The notes: generated from the sequence alone by a model not told the origin. 64,000 nt of DNA from CBDAPI01 sp965248635 (GCA_965248635.1 OZ252114.1:2170001-2234000); one strand, 5' to 3'. Positions 51,596 to 62,303 are shown, counted from the first letter of the stretch. Made by a program: numbers and translations.

Positions 51596-52494
51596 ATGGA
51601 GTATTTCAGGAGGCGGGCCAGGCGGCAGGAGATCTCACCCGACCAGAAGCGGAACGCCTGGAAGCGATACGGTTGCTGGCACGTTCGTCCTATGAGAGCG
51701 CCGTCCAGTCTCTAAGTCAGTTGCTGGAGGCCCGTGAGTCGGCGCAAATTCAGCTGTCGGCGGTCCGGGCACTGTCGGTTCATCCGCAGCCTGGAGTGGG
51801 TGAGTTGCTGGTGGAGCGTTGGCGCAGCTTCAGTCCGTCAGTCCGGGCAGAAGTCGTCGAGTCCCTTTTCAGTCGACGGAACAGGCTGCCGGCACTTCTT
51901 GCCGGATTGGAGCAGGGTGTGATCGCTAGCCCGCAACTGGAACCGATCCGCCGGAAGGCGCTTCTGGAGCATAGCGACCCGTCCATCCGTGACCGGGCCA
52001 GACCAATGCTGAGGGATGAGATGCCGGAGGACCGAAAAGACGTTGTGGAAAGGTATCAGGGTGTGCTCGGCCTGGATGCGGATCGCTCGCGCGGCGCTGA
52101 AGTTTTCATGACCAATTGTGCCACCTGCCACCGGGTGGGGAGCCAGGGACATCAGGTCGGTCCGGACCTCTCGACCGTCCAGGGTCGAACCATCGGGGAT
52201 TTGTTGATGGATATTCTGGATCCGAATGCCAGGGTCCAGTCGAACTACGTCAACTACAGACTAGACACTACTGATGGAATCATTTTGACGGGAATCATTG
52301 TGCGAGAGACGGCCAACAGCGTGACTCTGAGGAGGGCGGAGGCGGTAGAAGACGTGGTGCCGCGCTCCAGCATAGAAGAGCTGACATCGATGGGTCTTTC
52401 CATCATGCCGGACGAATTCGAAAAGCGGCTTGACCTCCAGCAGATGGCCGATCTCATCCGATTCATCCAATCCAGTTCGGCAGATACCGACTAG
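51589..52494 (+). CDS. PVC-type dehydrogenase, C-terminal HEAT/cytochrome c part (frame-split)
   Basis: 301 codons from ATG. They continue the HEAT-like repeats (ARSSYESAVQSLSQLLEARE) and then give the haem motif CATCH with HQVGPDLSTV, DILDPNARVQSNYVNY and the C-terminal LTSMGLSIMPDEFEKRLDLQQMADLIRFI, diagnostic of the haem-binding domain of PVC-type proteins. On its own it lacks a signal peptide, and a cytoplasmic cytochrome c would not mature. It is therefore best read as the second half of the gene at 49463. Confidence 0.8.
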   Translation: MVNGVFQEAGQAAGDLTRPEAERLEAIRLLARSSYESAVQSLSQLLEARESAQIQLSAVRALSVHPQPGVGELLVERWRSFSPSVRAEVVESLFSRRNRLPALLAGLEQGVIASPQLEPIRRKALLEHSDPSIRDRARPMLRDEMPEDRKDVVERYQGVLGLDADRSRGAEVFMTNCATCHRVGSQGHQVGPDLSTVQGRTIGDLLMDILDPNARVQSNYVNYRLDTTDGIILTGIIVRETANSVTLRRAEAVEDVVPRSSIEELTSMGLSIMPDEFEKRLDLQQMADLIRFIQSSSADTD

Positions 52495-52561
52495 GCCTCT
52501 TCCTTGATATAAAATAGGATTTCAGTGGTTTTTCTCCCCCACTCAAGAGATTTGATGAATC

Positions 52562-53056
52562 ATGGGAATCTTTCAGATTGCATTGATCTTGGCTACATTT
52601 CTGTGTTCCCTGGTGGCAGGCTTCCTGTTTGCTTTTGCCGTAGTGGCGATGCCGGGCATAGGAGGTTTAGATGACCGGGAGTTTATCCGAGCCTTTCAGG
52701 TGATGGATCGCGTTATCCAGAATAATCAACCGATTTTTCTTTTGGTCTGGGTCGGTTCAGTTGTGGCTTTGGTGATTGCGGCTGTGCTTGGCATCGGGCG
52801 ATTGGATGGAGCTGGGCGTCTGCTCATAATCTTCGCCGCACTCGTCTATCTTCTCGGCGTCCAATTGCCGACCGTCACTATTAACATACCGCTGAATAAC
52901 AAACTACAAACTCTGGATGTCGACGCCATGAATGAAACAACGCAAAAGGCGGCTCGTCAAGACTTCGAACCGCGTTGGAACCTATGGAACTCAATCAGGG
53001 CGGCCTTTGCGAGCCTGGCATCTGCCCTGTTAATAGTTCTACTATTCAGACTTTGA
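52562..53056 (+). CDS. DUF1772 (anthrone oxygenase-like) membrane protein
   Basis: 164 residues with four predicted membrane helices (about 5-28, 58-78, 85-103 and 143-162). LPTVTINIPLNNKLQTLD in the third-to-fourth loop and the late RWNLWNSIRA match the DUF1772 pattern (N-x-P-x-N and WxxxNxxR). The family includes fungal anthrone oxygenases, but most bacterial members have no known role. Separate promoter likely; an AT-rich sequence (TATAAAAT) lies at 52508-52515. Confidence 0.75.
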   Translation: MGIFQIALILATFLCSLVAGFLFAFAVVAMPGIGGLDDREFIRAFQVMDRVIQNNQPIFLLVWVGSVVALVIAAVLGIGRLDGAGRLLIIFAALVYLLGVQLPTVTINIPLNNKLQTLDVDAMNETTQKAARQDFEPRWNLWNSIRAAFASLASALLIVLLFRL

Positions 53057-53112
53057 AGAGCGCGGTTGCTGTGGTTCGCACTGCCTACTTCTGAAGGAAC
53101 AGGGTGAGAAGG

Positions 53113-54021
53113 TTACATTCTCCCAATTCCGGGAAGGGTCGACGAATCTCTTTTGTAGCGCCGGACCAAAACGACCGCCAGCATAGGCAGGTAAAAGAAG
53201 ATGATTGACATCCGCCCCACTTGATCCATCGTCTCAGCGATAAAGAACCAGCGCCAGAAACCAACAACCCAGCTCAGGAGCGTAGTGAGCAACACTTCCA
53301 TGAGGGACCTCGGGATCAACCAGAGAATGAAGTTGTCATAAAACCAGCGCTGAGGCAGAATCGAGGCGATGAGCAGTAGACGGGCGTCCGGGTCCCGATA
53401 GTTCAGTAGGGCTGACAGTAGCACAACACCCGGAAAGAGCAAGAGCGGAATGAAGTTTTGGAACTCGCCGGTCTGCCCGATCCAACGCAAGGGCCAGGTC
53501 GGCATTACTATCAAGGTCAGGAGCCCGAAGGCTACGGTAATCCAAAACCCGGTCCGGGTCACATAGGTGACAGCTATCGGCAAGCCTACATGGGGCTTGG
53601 CCAAGACCACAGGCAGGAGATAGGGCAGAAAGGCACTCGCCATGAGCAGGGGGCTCCATTGAGCGGTTATCAAGGCTGAAAAGTAGGGGAAGGACAGGAA
53701 AACAAAGAGCCTTGTGTATCCATCCTTAGTCAGTCCAAAGGCCAAGAGCCCTGAGCTCAAGCCAAAGAACAGGGAGGCCGCCCACTCGGGCGGCAGGGAG
53801 ACAAAGGGCAACCCAAAGAAGGCGGCAGGTAAAGGGTAGGGAATCTTGTAACTATCGAAGGGAGAGGCATAGGGATCTCGGCCCGCCAAGAGATCGCTGG
53901 CCGCTCGCAAGCACCAGCCGAAATCGTGAGCGCCGACCTCAAACCGGTCCAAGATGCACCAGCACATAAGCATGCTAGCGACTCCGATACTGAACGAGAC
54001 GAGAAATCGGCGGGCGTCCAC
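53113..54021 (-). CDS. GT87/DUF2029-like membrane glycosyltransferase
   Basis: 302 residues from GTG with eight or more membrane helices. VGAHDFGWCLRAASDLLAGRDPYASPF near residue 30 matches the DF...A..LLxGxDPY motif of GT-C enzymes in family 87, whose Asp is catalytic in polyprenyl-phosphate-mannose-dependent enzymes. It is shorter than typical members (about 400), so the periplasmic C-terminal region is reduced. Sugar and acceptor unknown. Confidence 0.65.
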   Translation of the reverse strand: MDARRFLVSFSIGVASMLMCWCILDRFEVGAHDFGWCLRAASDLLAGRDPYASPFDSYKIPYPLPAAFFGLPFVSLPPEWAASLFFGLSSGLLAFGLTKDGYTRLFVFLSFPYFSALITAQWSPLLMASAFLPYLLPVVLAKPHVGLPIAVTYVTRTGFWITVAFGLLTLIVMPTWPLRWIGQTGEFQNFIPLLLFPGVVLLSALLNYRDPDARLLLIASILPQRWFYDNFILWLIPRSLMEVLLTTLLSWVVGFWRWFFIAETMDQVGRMSIIFFYLPMLAVVLVRRYKRDSSTLPGIGRM

Positions 54022-54171
54022 TGGACCATTCTATCCGGACAGGCTCCGAGTTGTGAATAACGCGCTACCCTATGCGCAATGGGACCTGGGAGCAAGGGCA
54101 TGTCGATGGCCACCTGTGGAAGATAAGAATTTGCGGAATCGACACTCACTGCGAACTGGTCGCCGGGATTT

Positions 54172-54387
54172 TCAACCAAAAGTCTTGCCGCACTTCCCGA
54201 AGAAGAGTTCGATTAAAAGCTCCTGATAATCGTCCGTCAATTCGGGCGGGGGGCTGGCCAGGTAGGAGGACAGGATCTCACGGGCTTCATCCACGTCGGC
54301 GATTCCCTCCAGGAGCACGAAGACCGCCCTCAGATAACGATCCAGTTCCCGGTAGTCTTCTTCTGAGGTTTGCATCTTCCGGGTCAC
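54172..54387 (-). CDS. small conserved-looking protein coupled to tsaD
   Basis: 71 residues, acidic and helical (SEEDYRELDRYLRAVFVLLEGIADVDEAREIL; PELTDDYQELLIELFF). The start overlaps the tsaD stop by four bases, indicating coupled translation. Spacing, length and composition make it a believable gene. No known family recognised. Confidence 0.55.
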   Translation of the reverse strand: MTRKMQTSEEDYRELDRYLRAVFVLLEGIADVDEAREILSSYLASPPPELTDDYQELLIELFFGKCGKTFG

Positions 54388-55450
54388 ACTCCCCTTTCCG
54401 CAGAGGTTGATACGACTGGGTAGAGAGCCAGATTCGGGTCGGCCTGCAAGTCCCAGTCGTCCCTCTGGCCGCTTTGGAGCCTCAACACTCCAGCGGCCGC
54501 GATCATGGCGGCATTGTCGGTGCTCAGCCCCAGGCTCGGGTAGTAGACCTGAATCCCCTTTCTTTCGAAGTGCTCCCGCACCCGCTGCCGAAGCTCCGAA
54601 TTGCAGGAGACCCCTCCTGAAAGCTGGATGGAACGCACCTGTCTGCCGGAAAGGCCCTGGTTCAGTCGATCGATCAACTGGTCCACGATGCTCTTCTGAT
54701 AACTGGCCAGCAGATCGAGAACCTGAGAGGGAACTCGTTTGGGATCGTCCGCAGCCCCTGGCTGCACCGGGAGGATCCCCTGCTGTGAGACGTAGCGGAC
54801 GGCCGCCGATTTGAGGCCGCTGAAGCTGAAGGCAAGTTCTCCACTGCTGATCCTGGGAAGGGAAAACGACACAGCGTTCGCATTTCCAAATTCGGCCAGT
54901 CGGTCGATGACGGGTCCGCCCGGATAGCCCATACCCAGTAGTTTGGCCAATTTGTCGAGGGCCTCACCGGCTGCGTCGTCCAGAGTCTGAGCGAGTTGTC
55001 GGATCTCGGTCGCAGAGGTCATGTAGTAGAGCGAGGTATGGCCTCCCGAAACGACCAGGGAGAGGGCAGGGAATTCGGCTGCCGGATTCTCCAAAAGGAC
55101 GGACGCAATGTGTCCTTGCAGGTGGTTGACCCCCACAAAAGGTATGCCCAGAGAAAAGGCCAGAGCCTTGGCGTAGGTGAGTCCCACCAGGAGGGCCCCG
55201 ACCAGGCCCGGGCCCTGAGTGACGGCGATTGCATCCAGGGACTGGAAGGTCAACTCAGCCCGGGCCAGCGCCTGGGCCACCACATAACAGATATTGTTAA
55301 TGTGTTCGCGGCTGGCCAATTCGGGTACCACGCCGCCGAAATCATGGTGAGTTGAGATTTGTGAGGCTACCACACTGGAGAGAAGCCGGTCCCCATTCTC
55401 CAGGATGGCGGCAGCCGTGTCATCGCAGCTCGACTCGAGTCCGAGAGTGA

Positions 55451-55454
<4 letters not shown>
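54384..55454 (-). CDS. tsaD: tRNA N6-adenosine threonylcarbamoyltransferase
   Basis: 356 residues of the Kae1/TsaD family. With TsaB, TsaC and TsaE it makes t6A37 in ANN-decoding tRNAs. LGLESSCDDTAAAI starts the ASKHA fold. VPELASREHINNI contains the metal-binding His, and VTQGPGLVGALLVGLTYAKA and VSGGHTSLYY follow. LGMGYPGGPVIDRLA and LSGGVSCNSELRQRV lie in the C-terminal half. The start overlaps the mtnA stop by four bases, so the three genes mtnA-tsaD-orf71 form one operon. Confidence 0.96.
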
Positions 55455-56500
<1,046 letters not shown>

Positions 56501-56625
56501 GCGTCGAACACTACACCACTCCCTGGGGCTGTGTCTCCAAAATTCAAGAAACAACGGCCTGGCAGCCCGAAACGCGACTCGTGGGAGTTGCACAACGGGC
56601 TGCTAGTGTTGCAAACTCCGGCTAA

Positions 56626-56786
56626 TGCAGCTCGCCATAAGTTCTGACCCAGGTTCAGGCGCCCCTCCCCGCCGCTGGCGTTGTTGCGCTCGCTCGCCAT
56701 ATAGCTTGATATGACTCCCTCCCGACGCCTAGCCAGCGACGACGATTGACGCGCTGACCCTGGGTCAGAACTTATGGCGAGCTGCA
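56626..56786. repeat. MITE-like element B
   Basis: 33-base terminal inverted repeats (56626-56658 and 56754-56786) with one mismatch enclose a 161-bp unit without coding potential. The interior GTTGTTGCGCTCGCTCG...CCAGCGACG resembles that of element A at 37.3 kb. It lies between the divergent mtnA and polysaccharide genes, so it may bring or separate promoters. I see no gene in the remainder of 56501-56850. Confidence 0.75.
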
Positions 56787-56850
56787 GTAGGAGGGCTCAG
56801 AGGCTATTCTCGACTGGCCAATTCTGCTAAAATATTCGCCTTTGCGTTTC

Positions 56851-58128
56851 ATGACATCGAACGCCATCACGTCAGCACACAGGCTGTCCACACGAGAGCA
56901 CACTGAGAGCCATCTGAGCAAATGGATTGCCCGGGCGGTGATGGCCAGCGTCATGTGTTCTGTGGTGAGCATCGCCGGTACTGGAATCTTCCTTGGAGCC
57001 GCGATTTCCCTGTGGATTTGTCAGGTTCTCGCCACCGGGCGGCTTCAGCTGAGAACTCCTCCGTTCGGGAAACTCCTGCTTCTTTTCATGGCCATGGTCA
57101 TCGTTTCGATCATTTTTTCAGCAGATCCGGCCTTCAGTTTGCGCCACGTGAAAAAGTTCATCCGTTTTGCGCCGGTGATTTTCATTTTTAGCTACTGCAC
57201 CCGTGACCAGGTTGAGTGGACCCTGAAGGCCACCTTACTCCTGATCTCCCTCAGTGCACTGCTGGGCATTGTTCAATTCTACTGGCTTTTTGAGGTTGAT
57301 CTCCTGAACCGAATCCGCGGTTTCATGAGTCACTGGATGACCTTCTCCGGCCAGCTCATGATGGGGATAATTGCCCTGTCGGGGCTCATCCTGGCGCCAT
57401 TTTTCAACGGAGATCGGGCCACGCGGGATTCTCGGGAAAAGGACCTGACCAGGCCTTCCCGGTGGTTCTGGGCCTGGATGCTCGTTCTGATGAGCGGAGC
57501 TCTTCTTCTGACCTTGACTCGAAGTGCCTGGCTGGGAGCCCTGTTCGGCCTTTTCTGCTGGTTGCTCATACTGAGGCGAAGGTGGGTCATTCCGCTGACC
57601 ATGGTTCTCATCGCGTTTTTCCTGCTTCTGCCGGGGTCGTTCCACCGCCGCGTTCTGGATGGCTTCAACCTCAATGACACGACTACCCGAACGCGGATCG
57701 AACTGCTCGTAACGGGAGGTCGGATGGTGGCAGACCATCCCCTTACCGGCGTGGGCCCACGAATGGTGCCTCGGCTGGCGGACGAATACCGTAGTCATCG
57801 GGAGTTTCCCGATTGGCTCTACCAGCACCTGCACAATACCCCTCTCCAGATTGGCGCTGAAATGGGCGCGATCACTTTGATGGTGTGGTTCTCGATCTGG
57901 CTCTTTCTTCTCCGCGACTACTGGCGGATGGCCAGGAAGCGGGACAACTCAGGTTCTCCGGACCTGATGTCGCGCTATCTCTGTTACACCGGAATGTGCA
58001 TCGTCGTTGCATTCCTGGGAGCGGGTCTGTTGGAATACAACTTTGGTGATTCGGAACTGGTCACGCTTCTGATGTTTTTCGTAACGGCGCCCTATGTCCA
58101 CTCGGACGGGCTCCAGGCGGCCGCTTGA
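56851..58128 (+). CDS. O-antigen ligase/polymerase family membrane protein
   Basis: 425 residues from the ATG at 56851 with about ten membrane helices. The long periplasmic loop (about residues 285-330) contains TRTRIELLVTGGRMVADHPLTGVGPRMVP and HLHNTPLQIGAEMG, the Wzy_C signature with the conserved His-Asn. WaaL-type ligases join finished glycans to lipid carriers, and Wzy-type enzymes polymerise repeats. With an ABC exporter following, a ligase role is likelier. It overlaps the next gene by 35 bases. Confidence 0.85.
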   Translation: MTSNAITSAHRLSTREHTESHLSKWIARAVMASVMCSVVSIAGTGIFLGAAISLWICQVLATGRLQLRTPPFGKLLLLFMAMVIVSIIFSADPAFSLRHVKKFIRFAPVIFIFSYCTRDQVEWTLKATLLLISLSALLGIVQFYWLFEVDLLNRIRGFMSHWMTFSGQLMMGIIALSGLILAPFFNGDRATRDSREKDLTRPSRWFWAWMLVLMSGALLLTLTRSAWLGALFGLFCWLLILRRRWVIPLTMVLIAFFLLLPGSFHRRVLDGFNLNDTTTRTRIELLVTGGRMVADHPLTGVGPRMVPRLADEYRSHREFPDWLYQHLHNTPLQIGAEMGAITLMVWFSIWLFLLRDYWRMARKRDNSGSPDLMSRYLCYTGMCIVVAFLGAGLLEYNFGDSELVTLLMFFVTAPYVHSDGLQAAA

Positions 58129-59221
58129 CATTGCTGTCCTGGGGACCCGAGGTATTCCTGCAAACTACGGTGGCTTTGAGACTTTCGCAGAAGAGCTGTC
58201 GGTGCGGCTGGTGCGGAGGGGCCATCGCGTCTGCGTCTACGGCCGCCGCCATTTCGTGAATCCCCGCCTGGCCCGGTACCGAGGAGTAGAGATCTGCGTC
58301 CTCCCCTGCCTCCGGACCAAGTACCTTGAAACGATTTCGCACACGGCCCTGAGCGCGGCACGGGCTCTTTTCGGCTCCCATAACATCGTTCTGATCTGCA
58401 ATTCCGCCAACGCGTGTCTCTGCTGGCTTCCCGCCCTGGCAGGGCAGAAAGTCGTTTTGAACCTGGACGGGATTGAAAGAATGAGACGGAAGTGGGGTCC
58501 GCTGGGACGCTCTTTTTACCGCCTGGCCGAGTTTCTGGCGATAGAGGTTCCCGCTGTGGCGGTGAGTGATGCCCGGACAATTCAGGCCTACTACGAGCGA
58601 GAGTATGGCGTGAAGACGCCCTTTATCGCCTACGGGGCCGACACCGAACCGGTGAAGAGCCGCCGAACCCTGGAGCGGCTCGGAATTCTACCGGATCGTT
58701 TCATTCTCTACGTGTCGCGACTCGAGCCTGAGAACAATGCGCATCAGGTGATGGAGGCGTATCTCAAAGCGGGCGTACCTGATCCCCTCGTCGTCGTGGG
58801 AGACGCCCCCTACAGTCGTCGCTACATAAAAGATCTCCGGGAAATTGCCGGGCAGGGAAACATCCTGATGCCCGGGGCGATTTATGGAAACGGCTATCGG
58901 GAACTGCTCTCACACTGCCGCTGCTACGTACATGCAACGGAGGTGGGCGGAACTCACCCTGCTCTCATAGAGGCGATGGGGGTGGGCTGTCTGGTGGTCT
59001 CCAACGACACTCCCGAGAACCGGGAGGTCGTGGCCGACACCGCTCTGCTTTACGCCTTGAATAACGTGGATCGACTGGCTGCTCTTCTGGCCAGGATCTG
59101 GCAAGATGGCAGTGAATATCAGCACTTGGGCAATCGAGCCAGAGCGCGCGTTCGCTTTCACTACGACTGGGAGAAGGTCACGGACTCCTATCAGGATCTC
59201 TTCTATGAAGTTCTTACCTAG
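58094..59221 (+). CDS. GT4-type glycosyltransferase with DUF1972 domain
   Basis: 375 residues. LDIAVLGTRGIPANYGGFETFAEEL is the DUF1972 N-terminal signature of rhamnosyl-like transferases, followed by a GT-B C-terminal domain (FILYVSRLEPENNAHQVMEAYL; HATEVGGTHPALIEAMGVGC, with the EX7E-like site). It acts in the cytosol on a lipid-linked acceptor. The start lies within the ligase gene and the end overlaps wzm by 17 bases. Confidence 0.88.
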   Translation: MSTRTGSRRPLDIAVLGTRGIPANYGGFETFAEELSVRLVRRGHRVCVYGRRHFVNPRLARYRGVEICVLPCLRTKYLETISHTALSAARALFGSHNIVLICNSANACLCWLPALAGQKVVLNLDGIERMRRKWGPLGRSFYRLAEFLAIEVPAVAVSDARTIQAYYEREYGVKTPFIAYGADTEPVKSRRTLERLGILPDRFILYVSRLEPENNAHQVMEAYLKAGVPDPLVVVGDAPYSRRYIKDLREIAGQGNILMPGAIYGNGYRELLSHCRCYVHATEVGGTHPALIEAMGVGCLVVSNDTPENREVVADTALLYALNNVDRLAALLARIWQDGSEYQHLGNRARARVRFHYDWEKVTDSYQDLFYEVLT

Positions 59222-60047
59222 AGTCCTGCTGGACGCCCGGCCCATCACCGCCAACTTCCTGATCAAGCTTTTTTTTCAGCATCGCCTGATTCTCAGCTTC
59301 ATCAAGCGGGACCTGGGAACTCGCTATCTCGGTTCAACCCTGGGCGTGCTCTGGGCCGTGATTCATCCCCTGGTGCTACTCATAAGCTATACCTTCATCT
59401 TTACGATTCTGTTCCGTCCGGGTCTGGCCGAAGGCCGCTACAGCGAACACTTCGTCCTTTATCTGTTCGCGGGTCTCTTACCCTGGCTCTACTTCCAGGA
59501 TACGCTCCAGCGCTCTGCAACGACGCTGATCGAACACAGCAATCTCATTCGCAGAACTGTTTTCCCTTCCGAAATACTTCCGGTTGTCATCGCAGGATCG
59601 AACATCGTCACCCACTTGATCGGGGTAGGCTTGCTGCTGGTCGTCCTCTATTTCTTCCACGGCCTCAGCTGGCATCTGTTGTTGATCCCCGTTTTTCTGT
59701 TGCTACTGGTGGTCTGGACCCTGGGCCTCGCCTGGCTGGTGGCGGCTCTGACGGTCTTTCTGAGGGACACCAGCCAGTTTCTCATCGTAGCGCTCATTCT
59801 CGGGTTCTGGTTCACCCCCATTTTTTATCGGATCGAACATGTCGAGGAAAGCCTTCCCCAGCTTGCCTACTTCCTGAAGCTCAACCCCATGACCTACCTG
59901 GTCAAGAGCTACCAGGATCTGCTGGTCGGTCATCAGTTTCCCGATCTGTGGATGCCATTGGCCCTGACCGGATTTGCGCTAGTCAGCCTGATGGTGGGCG
60001 GCATTGTATTCCGAGTCTTGAAGAGAGAATTTGTGGATGTTCTCTAG
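59205..60047 (+). CDS. polysaccharide ABC transporter permease (Wzm type)
   Basis: 280 residues from the ATG at 59205, six membrane helices. FIKRDLGTRYLGSTLGVLWAVIHPL is the ABC-2 polysaccharide exporter signature, and FWFTPIFYRIEHV and LKLNPMTYLVKSYQDLL mark the C-terminal half. With the adjacent ATPase it moves an undecaprenyl-linked glycan across the inner membrane. Confidence 0.92.
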   Translation: MKFLPRVLLDARPITANFLIKLFFQHRLILSFIKRDLGTRYLGSTLGVLWAVIHPLVLLISYTFIFTILFRPGLAEGRYSEHFVLYLFAGLLPWLYFQDTLQRSATTLIEHSNLIRRTVFPSEILPVVIAGSNIVTHLIGVGLLLVVLYFFHGLSWHLLLIPVFLLLLVVWTLGLAWLVAALTVFLRDTSQFLIVALILGFWFTPIFYRIEHVEESLPQLAYFLKLNPMTYLVKSYQDLLVGHQFPDLWMPLALTGFALVSLMVGGIVFRVLKREFVDVL

Positions 60048-61335
60048 TACTTCCAGGTCTCAAGGCAATGTGATCCAACTTCAGCATGTCTCGAAGAAGT
60101 ACCCGATTTACGAGACTTCCTCCTCCAAGCTCCTGGAACTTCTGTTCTTTCGAAAATGGAAACTCCACCGGGATTTCTGGGCCCTCCGTGACGTCAGCCT
60201 GGAGATTCCCAGGGGAGCAACCCTGGGCGTCCTGGGGCAAAACGGGTCGGGCAAGAGCACGCTTCTGCAGGTTCTGGCCGGGATCCTGCGGCCCACCATC
60301 GGTACCTGCCAGGTTCAGGGTTCGGTTGCTGCCATTCTCGAACTGGGCGCGGGGTTCAACCCGGAATTCAGTGGAAGAGAAAATATCTTTATCAACGCCG
60401 CCGTCCTGGGACTGTCACATCGCCAGACCCTGGACAGAATGGACCAGATACTGGATTTTGCCCAGATCGGCGACTTCATCGATCAACCGGTCAAGACCTA
60501 TTCCAGTGGAATGTTCGTGAGGCTGGCCTTTTCGGTTGCCGTACACGTTGACCCTGAAATACTTCTGGTCGACGAAGCTCTGGCGGTGGGAGACCTGGTT
60601 TTTCAGCACCGCTGCATCCACCGGATGCGCCAGCTCAGAGACGCCGGGAAAACGATCGTTCTGGTGACTCACGATCTTCATGCGGTGACCAGCTACTGCT
60701 CTAGAGCCATACTTCTGGACGGCGGCCGGAAGCTGCATGAGGGAAGTCCCGCGACCGTGGTCCAGCGCTACCAGGCTCTGGTGGCCAGGCGTGAGGCGGA
60801 GCTTGCCGATGGGCTGGGGCAGACGCCGGCTTCACCTGGAACCGATCTTCCGGTGGTGCGGACCATCCCCTACATTCACAACCGTTATGGTGAGGGGGCG
60901 GCGGAGGTCATAGGAATCACTCTTCTATCTTCGGATGGCCAGGTCTTGGACTCGGTTCCGGCGGGGGGGGAATGCCGTCTCCTGGTGTCGGTCCGCTTCA
61001 AGCGGAAGGTCACGGACCCGATTATCGGCTTTACGGTACGGGACCGCCTGGGCAACGAAGTGACTTCCTCCAATACTTCCTACGAAGGAACCCACCTGCC
61101 TGAGGCCCGGGCCGATCAGGTCTATACGATAGCCTTCCGGTTTCGGGTGCCCCCGCTGCGGCCCGGCAGCTACACGATCTCCCCGGCAGTTTCCAGAGGG
61201 GACATCTGGAAGCACACGGTTGAGGACTGGATTGACAACGCTTTCATCTTCCACTTGCTCGACACGGGTCTCGTCTACGGACAGATGCGCTGGCAGGTCG
61301 ACGTCGACTTTCAAGTCTCAATCGAGCCGAGCTGA
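60037..61335 (+). CDS. polysaccharide ABC transporter ATP-binding protein (Wzt type)
   Basis: 432 residues from the ATG at 60037, overlapping wzm. ABC domain: Walker A LGQNGSGKST near residue 66, a Q-loop region with LELGAGFNPEFSGRENI, the signature loop KTYSSGMFVRLAF, Walker B EILLVDEALAVGD and the H-loop LVTHD. The extra 150-residue C-terminal domain (from about residue 275) is a beta-sandwich of the Wzt carbohydrate-binding type, which recognises the modified end of the exported chain. The export substrate is therefore probably an end-capped polymer. Confidence 0.93.
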   Translation: MFSSTSRSQGNVIQLQHVSKKYPIYETSSSKLLELLFFRKWKLHRDFWALRDVSLEIPRGATLGVLGQNGSGKSTLLQVLAGILRPTIGTCQVQGSVAAILELGAGFNPEFSGRENIFINAAVLGLSHRQTLDRMDQILDFAQIGDFIDQPVKTYSSGMFVRLAFSVAVHVDPEILLVDEALAVGDLVFQHRCIHRMRQLRDAGKTIVLVTHDLHAVTSYCSRAILLDGGRKLHEGSPATVVQRYQALVARREAELADGLGQTPASPGTDLPVVRTIPYIHNRYGEGAAEVIGITLLSSDGQVLDSVPAGGECRLLVSVRFKRKVTDPIIGFTVRDRLGNEVTSSNTSYEGTHLPEARADQVYTIAFRFRVPPLRPGSYTISPAVSRGDIWKHTVEDWIDNAFIFHLLDTGLVYGQMRWQVDVDFQVSIEPS

Positions 61336-61370
61336 AAGCCGGCCACAGGAATCCCGAGTGGTAAAGCCGC

Positions 61371-62303
61371 ATGCTGCCTGATCCGACCACAGAAATCCCT
61401 CTCTTCTACAAGAACTGGCGCTGTGTGCTGGGTCTTGTGCTCATCATGGGCGTGAACGTCGTCTGGGAAGTGCTCAATGACGTTCCGGCCATCTGGGACA
61501 TGGCCTACCACCAGCTCATGGGTATTTCCTATCTCCAAGCCTGGCGCCAGGGGACACTCCTCTGGGAGTTTGCCACTCTCTCGCCCGCCTATCCGCCCCT
61601 CTACTACCTTCACGAAGCAGGTGTCTACCTGTTGCTGCCCGGATCCGACTTCACGACCCTGATCGTCAACTTTCCTTACATTCTCCTGACCGCCTACGCC
61701 ACCTACAGGATATCGGCTTATTTCCTGTCGGCATCGACGGCTGGTTGGGCCTCAGTGCTGGTTCTCCTCTTTCCAGCCCTGGCCATGGTTCACCGGGAAG
61801 CCCTCCTGGATGGAGCCCTGGCCGCCTGGGTCACCACCGGTGCCTGGCTCATCCTGCGAAGCCGCTGGTTCACTCACATCGGGTGGACTCTACTATTCGG
61901 CCTGGTCTGTGGGTTGGGGGCGTTGACCAAGTGGACGTTGCCGATGTACCTGGTGATTCCGGTCCTGTTCGGTGTTGTCGCATCGAAACAGCCTCTGCAC
62001 GCGCTGCGAAATCTGCTAGCAGCCGCGCTTGTGTCTTTCACTGTGATGGCGCCGTACTACCTTCCCAACCTCCCATCCATGCTTTCCCGCTATCCCACTA
62101 CGGATCAGACCGGGCTGATTCCCTGGCGTCCTTACCCGAGGCACGGGGAGCCCGGGTTGAACAATATCTGGGGCTGGATCTACTATCCGCGCGTGCTGGC
62201 AAGCTACTTTCTGTATCTGCCTCTGACCGTGCTGTTTGGAGCCGGCCTGCTTAGTGAAGCGTTCCGCGTTCCTCGTTCCTCGTTCCTCGTTCCTCGTTTC
62301 TAG
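61371..62303 (+). CDS. GT39-type membrane glycosyltransferase, N-terminal part (possible phase-variable gene)
   Basis: 310 codons with about eight membrane helices. VPAIWDMAYHQLMGISY carries the catalytic Asp in the first periplasmic loop, PPLYYLHEAGVYLL follows, and HREALLDGALAAWVTTGAWLIL is typical of ArnT/PMT-like GT-C enzymes. The frame runs into five heptads (62261-62301) and stops at once at TAG 62301. The missing C-terminal half is in the +1 frame immediately downstream. Loss of one 7-base unit would fuse the two into 539 codons, a normal family length. Confidence 0.8.
   Translation: MLPDPTTEIPLFYKNWRCVLGLVLIMGVNVVWEVLNDVPAIWDMAYHQLMGISYLQAWRQGTLLWEFATLSPAYPPLYYLHEAGVYLLLPGSDFTTLIVNFPYILLTAYATYRISAYFLSASTAGWASVLVLLFPALAMVHREALLDGALAAWVTTGAWLILRSRWFTHIGWTLLFGLVCGLGALTKWTLPMYLVIPVLFGVVASKQPLHALRNLLAAALVSFTVMAPYYLPNLPSMLSRYPTTDQTGLIPWRPYPRHGEPGLNNIWGWIYYPRVLASYFLYLPLTVLFGAGLLSEAFRVPRSSFLVPRF

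Noticed and set aside
51585..51600. Programmed ribosomal frameshift in the split PVC-type dehydrogenase
   Set aside because: No slippery heptamer or downstream pseudoknot is evident; an ordinary indel is simpler.
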